Assembly (NCBI GenBank): GCA_023336205.1 | Contig: JALQCR010000038.1 | Span: 1 to 62,881 of the forward strand | Source of the DNA: Pseudanabaena sp. Salubria-1 | GTDB lineage: Bacteria; Cyanobacteriota; Cyanobacteriia; Pseudanabaenales; Pseudanabaenaceae | Length of the DNA: 62,881 bases | Reading direction: 5' to 3' | In this document: piece after piece, positions 58,511-62,881 of the stretch | Position numbering within the stretch: the first letter of the stretch is position 1 | Layout: the number at the start of each line of letters is the position of its first letter | Made by a program: the position numbers and the translations under genes | The notes under the pieces: model-generated | What the model saw: only the letters and a program-made list of their open reading frames with translations | What the model was told of the DNA's origin: nothing | Databases searched by the model: none

Positions 58511-58771
58511 CTAAGCTTGAGGCTTACCACCAATATCGCCATCACCATCAATGTCACGACCAGTAAGATTCTCTAGTGCATCAACTGCTTTGCCAGCAGA
58601 ATCTTTAGCCATAACACCAACATCTGTGTTTAGAACATCAGAAACTTTCTTGACGTTGTCTTCGCCGATAACTCCTTCAGCCTTTTCTTTGAGTCCTTCA
58701 GCTACTTCTCCAGCCTTTTGCTGTAAGCCACTAACAAATCCGCCAAGTCCTGAATTTTGTTCTTCGCTCAT
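58511..58771 (-). CDS. Small acidic helical protein
   Basis: An 86-residue protein: an amphipathic helical region (GFVSGLQQKAGEVAEGLKEKAEGVIGE), a linker, and a C-terminal DIDGDGDIGG that matches a calcium-binding loop pattern (DxDxDxxxG). No signal peptide. It resembles small stress-related or antitoxin-like helical proteins in composition only; I do not recognise the family. ATG 58771 has a 5' AAGGTAATT. Confidence 0.65.
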   Translation of the reverse strand: MSEEQNSGLGGFVSGLQQKAGEVAEGLKEKAEGVIGEDNVKKVSDVLNTDVGVMAKDSAGKAVDALENLTGRDIDGDGDIGGKPQA

Positions 58772-58927
58772 TTTAATTACCTTCGTAAAGAGTTTTTAGG
58801 ATGAATGCTATTGAATTATAGTCGGATAGGTTCCAAAAATCATGTCTTTTGTAACACTACGCAAAAGAATTTGCCGAAAAAACGACGAGAAATGACGCTT
58901 ACCAGTAAGTAGCTAAGAAGAACCCTT

Positions 58928-58982
58928 AAAAACTGAAAAGAAAAATCGCCCACGCAGCAGGCGCTTTTTCTTTTCAGTTTTT
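58928..58982. repeat. Long palindrome with degenerate core
   Basis: Outer arms AAAAACTGAAAAGAAAAA pair perfectly; the inner CGCCCACGCAGCAGGCG is mismatched. It lies in the 441-bp gap between the small acidic gene and the split sugar transferase; no gene is visible there. Confidence 0.75.
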
Positions 58983-59100
58983 AGCTTTTGTCACGCCTAA
59001 TTACTAGTTTTTCAACATTGCGTGGAAAGCAGTTTATGCATATCTTGCTGCTAGAACAGGGAGATTACACTTACAACGCTTTGCGCTTAAACCCAAACCA

Positions 59101-59147
59101 AGATAAATTTTGAAAGCGTTGCTTCGCAACGCTTTCAAAATTTATCT
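59101..59147. terminator. Perfect palindrome, GTTGC-TTC-GCAAC core
   Basis: 22-bp arms AGATAAATTTTGAAAGCGTT continuing to GC around TTC, about 65 bp downstream of the sugar-transferase stop. Confidence 0.85.
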
Positions 59148-59212
59148 TGTGTCTCATTTGATCGACAATTGCTGTAGATTTTGTAAGACCGTGCTCCCTA
59201 TCAGCCCTTGCC

Positions 59213-59497
59213 CTAATATGCACCCTTACCGAATAAAACTAGCCTTAGAGTCTCAATGAGAATTTCCAAATCGAAATTTAATGACCAGCGATCTATATAG
59301 AACAGATCTAATTTTGCTACATCATCAATTGTATCTAAATCCGATCGCCCTGAAATCTGCCATAAACCAGTGATCCCTGGCATGACTAAATGCCTTGTAT
59401 GATGCCAACTGGTGAACCTAGCCACATCCCTCACAGGTAAAGGACGTGGACCAACCAAACTCATTTGCCCAATTAAAACATTATAGGACTTACGCAA
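59213..59497 (-). pseudogene. 3' part of split sugar transferase
   Basis: Contains the catalytic-core end of the bacterial sugar transferase family: NVLIGQMSLVGPRPLPVRDV, MPGITGLWQISGRS and the C terminus LIETLRLVLFGKGAY. The ATG at 59497 lies inside the insertion sequence, so an independent product would start there only by chance. The true frame joins residue Val of FNV at the element junction. Confidence 0.92.
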
Positions 59498-60573
59498 GAG
59501 CCATAGGGATAGAAGGATGCTTGAGTTGGGATTTTAAATAATCAGACAAAAGTCCAAATTTAAGTTGGTAGATAGTGTTACCAACTTGAAAAGCTAAACG
59601 CTTAAGATGATGCCAAACAAGCATGGCACAGGCGATATGATTACGCTGAATTCTGGACTTGCGGCACTGGCAAGCCTGAATACCCGTCAATTGTTTGAGT
59701 TCACGATGAAATTCCTCAATATTCCACCTAATGGAGCAAATAGCTTGTGCTTCAGGGGTATAGTCTTGAGTTAAGTCGTTAGTCACGACATATTCTGTCC
59801 TGCTGGAAGAAACAGTGACCCAGAATAGTTTCACCTTTTTGTCTTTGGGGAATTTATTGATTTTGATCAATTTCCCCTGCAATAATTCTTGCTCAGACCA
59901 AGTTAGCTGGTCAATCCGCTTATATTTTTCTACTCCACCACTATCATCGACTAAACGATTCGACTTGAGTGGACAGTAATAGATCTTACCGAGGTTATCA
60001 ATTTCTGCCATTAATCTTTGCGTGGCATACCAACTATCCATCAACACGGTTTGAAAGGGTAGTTGTTTGCTATAGACTAATCCTTGCAACATATCGGATA
60101 CATGGTCTAGTTTGCTTTTACCATCGCCTTTGGGGTCATAAATCCGATAGTCTACTAGCCAAAATTCATGCCGTTTGAAATTGACATAGATACAGGTGAC
60201 TATCCCGATTCCTTGGACAACTCCATGCTCGTTACCACTGTATTGTCTTTGTGCCATCTCAATCTGCTTAGCATGACGTTTGTCTAAAACTGTGTCATCA
60301 AACAGCACGTACATGTACTTGGCTTCATCGGTAACGATAGTTGGTTCTACATTTTGCCAGAGTATCCTTGGGGTTAGTTTTTGTCCTCTCATGTATCGGT
60401 TGATTTGGTCGTGACTGTATCCCTCTATGTGTTCAGCTAAGTTTGTGATCGTATAGTTTATCTGGCTACTCAGTAGATACTGGCAATAGTCTAAGGTGCT
60501 AAATTTCTTTGACATTTGGCTTTGCCTAACTCTTCTTCTTTTTTACCTCTTTTTGCGCGTTGCGTAAGTCCTA
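59484..60573. mobile_element. Insertion sequence splitting the sugar transferase
   Basis: A 1090-bp element with 14-bp terminal inverted repeats TAGGACTTACGCAA and 5-bp direct repeat CATTA (59479-59483 and 60574-60578). Deleting it and one CATTA restores the reading PQLFN-VLIGQM. The family is IS701/IS4-like. Confidence 0.93.
59490..60515 (-). CDS. IS701/IS4-like transposase
   Basis: A 341-residue DDE transposase filling the element. YVLFDDTVLDKRHAKQIE (first Asp), TVLMDSWYATQRLM (second Asp) and RWNIEEFHRELKQLTGIQACQCRKS (Glu). The opening LDYCQYLLSSQINYTITNLAEH is characteristic of a group common in cyanobacteria. Start ATG 60515. Confidence 0.92.
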   Translation of the reverse strand: MSKKFSTLDYCQYLLSSQINYTITNLAEHIEGYSHDQINRYMRGQKLTPRILWQNVEPTIVTDEAKYMYVLFDDTVLDKRHAKQIEMAQRQYSGNEHGVVQGIGIVTCIYVNFKRHEFWLVDYRIYDPKGDGKSKLDHVSDMLQGLVYSKQLPFQTVLMDSWYATQRLMAEIDNLGKIYYCPLKSNRLVDDSGGVEKYKRIDQLTWSEQELLQGKLIKINKFPKDKKVKLFWVTVSSSRTEYVVTNDLTQDYTPEAQAICSIRWNIEEFHRELKQLTGIQACQCRKSRIQRNHIACAMLVWHHLKRLAFQVGNTIYQLKFGLLSDYLKSQLKHPSIPMALA

Positions 60574-61783
60574 CATTAAATAGTTGTGGAAGTTCATCCA
60601 AACTTGTAGAGCGCAAAAAATGTCCAATCGGAATGATGCGTGGATCTTGCGCAATTTTGAACATAACACCATCGGAACTTTTGTTAAGGTGTTCTAGTTC
60701 TGATTGGCGGCGATCGGCATCCATAAACATACTGCGAAACTTCCACATACGGAAAGATTGCCCCTGTAAACCAATGCGATCTTGAGTATAGAATACGCTA
60801 CCTTTAGAACTAGTTTTAATCGCGATCGCAATTCCAATAAATACTGGCGATAAAACTATTAACCCGAAAAAGGCTGCAACCAAATCCAAACAGCGCTTAA
60901 AAATATACTCCCAATTTGCTAGCAGTGATGACTCAATCCGAATCATGGGCATTGATGCAAAAATCTCTGGAGTGCCACGCCGATGAAGTAGCATTAAGCT
61001 AGATGGAACTAACCTTAGTCCAATTCCCGCATTGCGAAGTTGCCAATATAATTGAGAGGCAAGTTGAGTTTCTGGTAATCCTTCCGCAATCACTTCTTTT
61101 GCCCCAGAACTAATTACGAATTGCATAGCGTGTGAAGTATTAGCGAGAGAAGAAGTGAGTACTCCGACTACTTTATGCCCAGTTCTTTTTTCGACAATTT
61201 TTGCTAGGTATGACAAGCGATCGCTAGGAGCAATGATAAAAACTGGTGTTTGGATTCGGGCGATTGGGAACTGATCAAAAAGTAAAGTTAATAGCAAACG
61301 TAATCCGATAATCATTACTATGCTGCCAATCCATGCTGGGAAAAACAGCGATCGCGGAGCATCAACGTCTGGACTATAAAAATAGCTGACCACCAAAGAT
61401 GTCATATAAACGCTGCTAATCACTTGAGCTTGTTTTACATAGTTACGCCATTGTGACTCTCCGCGATAAAAATTGTGATAAGCAAATGCTGTGATTATTG
61501 CTGCGGCAAAAGCCCAAAACAAACCCGTAAATCCAGCAAATTCTCCCCAATTAAGTTCTGGCGGTAAGGGTGAAAAGCCTTGATTAAGTCTTTGAGAAAC
61601 TTGCCATGCTATGCCTAATCCCAAGGTGTCGCTAGCAATTAGGAATAGCGATCGCAACCAGTTGAACTCAAGCATAGACCATTGTTTGATCTGGTTACCT
61701 GCTCGAATATCATATTTTTTCTCATATTGATCGGTTTGAGCGGTGGGTTTCTTTGTTGGTTTGCGATCGCTACTCACTCTCAT
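60491..61783 (-). pseudogene. 5' part of split exopolysaccharide sugar transferase
   Basis: Undecaprenyl-phosphate sugar phosphotransferase (WbaP/WcaJ type), which starts cell-surface polysaccharide synthesis by moving hexose-1-phosphate to the lipid carrier. Five helices, a CoA-binding-like domain (VFIIAPSDRLSYLAKIVEKRTGHKVVGVL) and the catalytic domain start KRCLDLVAAFFGLIVLSPVF with DRIGLQGQSFRMWKFRSM. The true sequence stops at 60574 (PQLFNV); the rest to 60491 is IS sequence. Joined to 59213-59478 it gives 491 residues. Confidence 0.93.
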
Positions 61784-61899
61784 ATTCCTCTTTTGCGCTT
61801 AATCTGATTGTGCATCACAAAATTTGCTTTATTTAAGTCCCTGTAAATTATCATGCCCAAATTTGAAATTAGTTCAGACATACAGCTGTCGCCAAGCAA

Positions 61900-61948
61900 A
61901 GCTCAAAAGCTAGAGGCGACGCTTCGCGTCGCCTCTAGCTTTTGGGCT
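61900..61948. terminator. Palindrome encoding the WecG C terminus, GACGC-TTC-GCGTC core
   Basis: 23-bp arms (one mismatch) AGCTCAAAAGCTAGAGGCGA continuing to CGC around TTC. The minus-strand gene ends inside it. Confidence 0.88.
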
Positions 61949-62710
61949 TTGAAAAATTCGCCGTAAATGTTGCATCCCAAATAAAATTACAAAACAGGGA
62001 TTATTTATCAAATAGCGTTGCCACAAACGCCTTGGCTCTTGACTAAAGCGATATAACCACTCAAGCCCGATCGCCATCATCCAACGTGGAGCTTGTGAAA
62101 CCTGTCCACTATGAAAGTCAAAGGCAGCACCGACCCCAATCATTACTGCTGTCAATCGATGTTGAGCTTGACTCATCCAAAATTCCTGTTTAGGGCAACC
62201 AAGGGCAACAAATACAACTTTTGCACCTGATTTAGAAATAAGTTCAATATCTTCGTCTAATTGTAACTCAAAGCTAGAATCATCAAGCTCAAAGTAAGGT
62301 GGCGCATGTTTACCAGCGATCTCTAAATCTGGAAAGAGTAATTTTAATTTCTGCTCTAATTTGTTAAGTGTTTCGACCGTTGCGCCAAAAAGATAAATAG
62401 GTATAGCCTCTTGCGCTGCGCGATCGCACCAAGCAATCATTAGATCGGGTCCATAAACTCTCTGTTGGCTTTTTACCCCTAGCGATCTCATCCCCCAAAC
62501 AAGTGGCATCCCATCAGGAGTGACTATCTTGGCATTGTCTAATACTTGGCGATAGTCTTGATGCCAATAAGCTGTCATAACCACATGTACGTTCGCCGCC
62601 ACAATGTAGCAAGATATCGCTTGCTGAACGAGACTGGAGATGCGATCGCAAGTATCTACATAACTAGTTGTGTCAATGCCAACATTAATAATGGATATAC
62701 GCTGACTCAT
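61910..62710 (-). CDS. WecG/TagA/CpsF family glycosyltransferase, second copy
   Basis: A 266-residue GT26-family enzyme: VAANVHVVMTAYWHQDYRQVLDNAKIVTPDGMPLVW, YLFGATVETLNKL, VVFVALGCPKQEFWMSQ and IGVGAAFDFHSG, then LEWLYRFSQEPRRLWQRYL. It is divergent from the 15378-16142 member. The last residues (KARGDAKRRL) are encoded by the palindrome 61900-61948. It precedes the split sugar transferase on the same strand and probably acts in the same polysaccharide pathway. Start ATG 62710. Confidence 0.93.
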   Translation of the reverse strand: MSQRISIINVGIDTTSYVDTCDRISSLVQQAISCYIVAANVHVVMTAYWHQDYRQVLDNAKIVTPDGMPLVWGMRSLGVKSQQRVYGPDLMIAWCDRAAQEAIPIYLFGATVETLNKLEQKLKLLFPDLEIAGKHAPPYFELDDSSFELQLDEDIELISKSGAKVVFVALGCPKQEFWMSQAQHRLTAVMIGVGAAFDFHSGQVSQAPRWMMAIGLEWLYRFSQEPRRLWQRYLINNPCFVILFGMQHLRRIFQSPKARGDAKRRL

Positions 62711-62780
62711 AATGTCCTGGGATTTAAATTTTTTGCGGCGATGCTTTATCTCGCCACAAAAAATTAGAGAGGCTTTCAGT

Positions 62781-62881
62781 AATTCTCATTATGAAACCAA
62801 TTTTGGGGTTTGGGGGGGGGGGGGGGCCGCCCCCCCCAAAAAATTTTTTTTTTTAAAATAACCCCAGGGCGGGCGGTTAAA
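62781..62881. other. Window end: repeat fragment and homopolymer noise
   Basis: AATTCTCATTATGAAACCAA (62781-62800), the same repeat as at 55348-55389, followed by long G, C, A and T runs that look like contig-end sequence error. Confidence 0.75.

Overview
The window looks like the chromosome of a freshwater filamentous or unicellular cyanobacterium, possibly near Pseudanabaena. The grounds are the very dense GCGATCGC (HIP1) octamers inside genes, an isiA/isiB iron-stress locus, a cyanate-uptake operon with an NtcA-type promoter, and cyanobacterial families such as the TIGR04168-like metallophosphoesterase and a carboxyl-terminal protease. The genus is an inference. Both window ends are homopolymer-rich and look like contig-end artefacts.

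Layout. 0.1-9.5 kb: a Ser/Thr kinase, ubiX, a LapA-like membrane protein, two glycosyltransferases, a HIT protein, dapF, an OsmC protein and an acyl-CoA dehydrogenase. 9.5-14.3 kb: cynABD cyanate transporter and cynS cyanase behind a textbook NtcA site. 14.4-20.6 kb: a TetR regulator, a VOC protein, a WecG-type glycosyltransferase, a metallophosphoesterase, an epimerase and a STAND/NB-ARC ATPase without its usual repeat sensor. 21.5-28.4 kb: a tandem pair of related hypothetical genes, a small secreted peptide, a glucosaminidase, two methyltransferases, cobS, a C-terminal processing protease and thiO. 28.6-39.2 kb: an iron-stress and iron/heme-uptake region (isiA, a tiny hydrophobic ORF, a Crp-family regulator, flavodoxin, FecCD-type permease, ATPase, TonB-dependent receptor, VOC protein, unknown gene, binding lipoprotein). 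An insertion sequence has cut the flavodoxin C terminus.

39.4-44.4 kb is a compact cassette with copies of one short palindromic repeat at both ends: a pRiA4b ORF-3-like protein, a MazF-type toxin-antitoxin pair, an LRR-Roco GTPase whose LRRs are near-identical 69-bp DNA repeats, and a translationally coupled membrane protein. 44.4-52 kb: a saccharopine-dehydrogenase-like enzyme, a two-RCK channel protein, a cobalt/nickel ECF transporter (cbiM, PDGLE protein, cbiQ, cbiO), a Uma2 nuclease and a GT4 glycosyltransferase. 52-62.7 kb: an intact IS1-family element with target duplication, a 4Fe-4S membrane protein, a >1 kb repeat-rich noncoding stretch, a gene-fragment mosaic (VWA N terminus, pentapeptide repeats fused to a PotA C-terminal half, a second truncated pentapeptide gene), a small acidic protein, an exopolysaccharide sugar transferase split by an IS, and a second WecG-type glycosyltransferase.

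The most striking window-wide feature is about 25 long, perfect or near-perfect palindromes (arms 14-31 bp, loop usually 3 nt). They lie at gene 3' ends and often overlap stop codons or encode the last residues of a protein. Arms are mostly locus-specific, but the central G+C core recurs (GGCGC-TTT-GCGCC, GGTGC-TTC-GCACC and similar).
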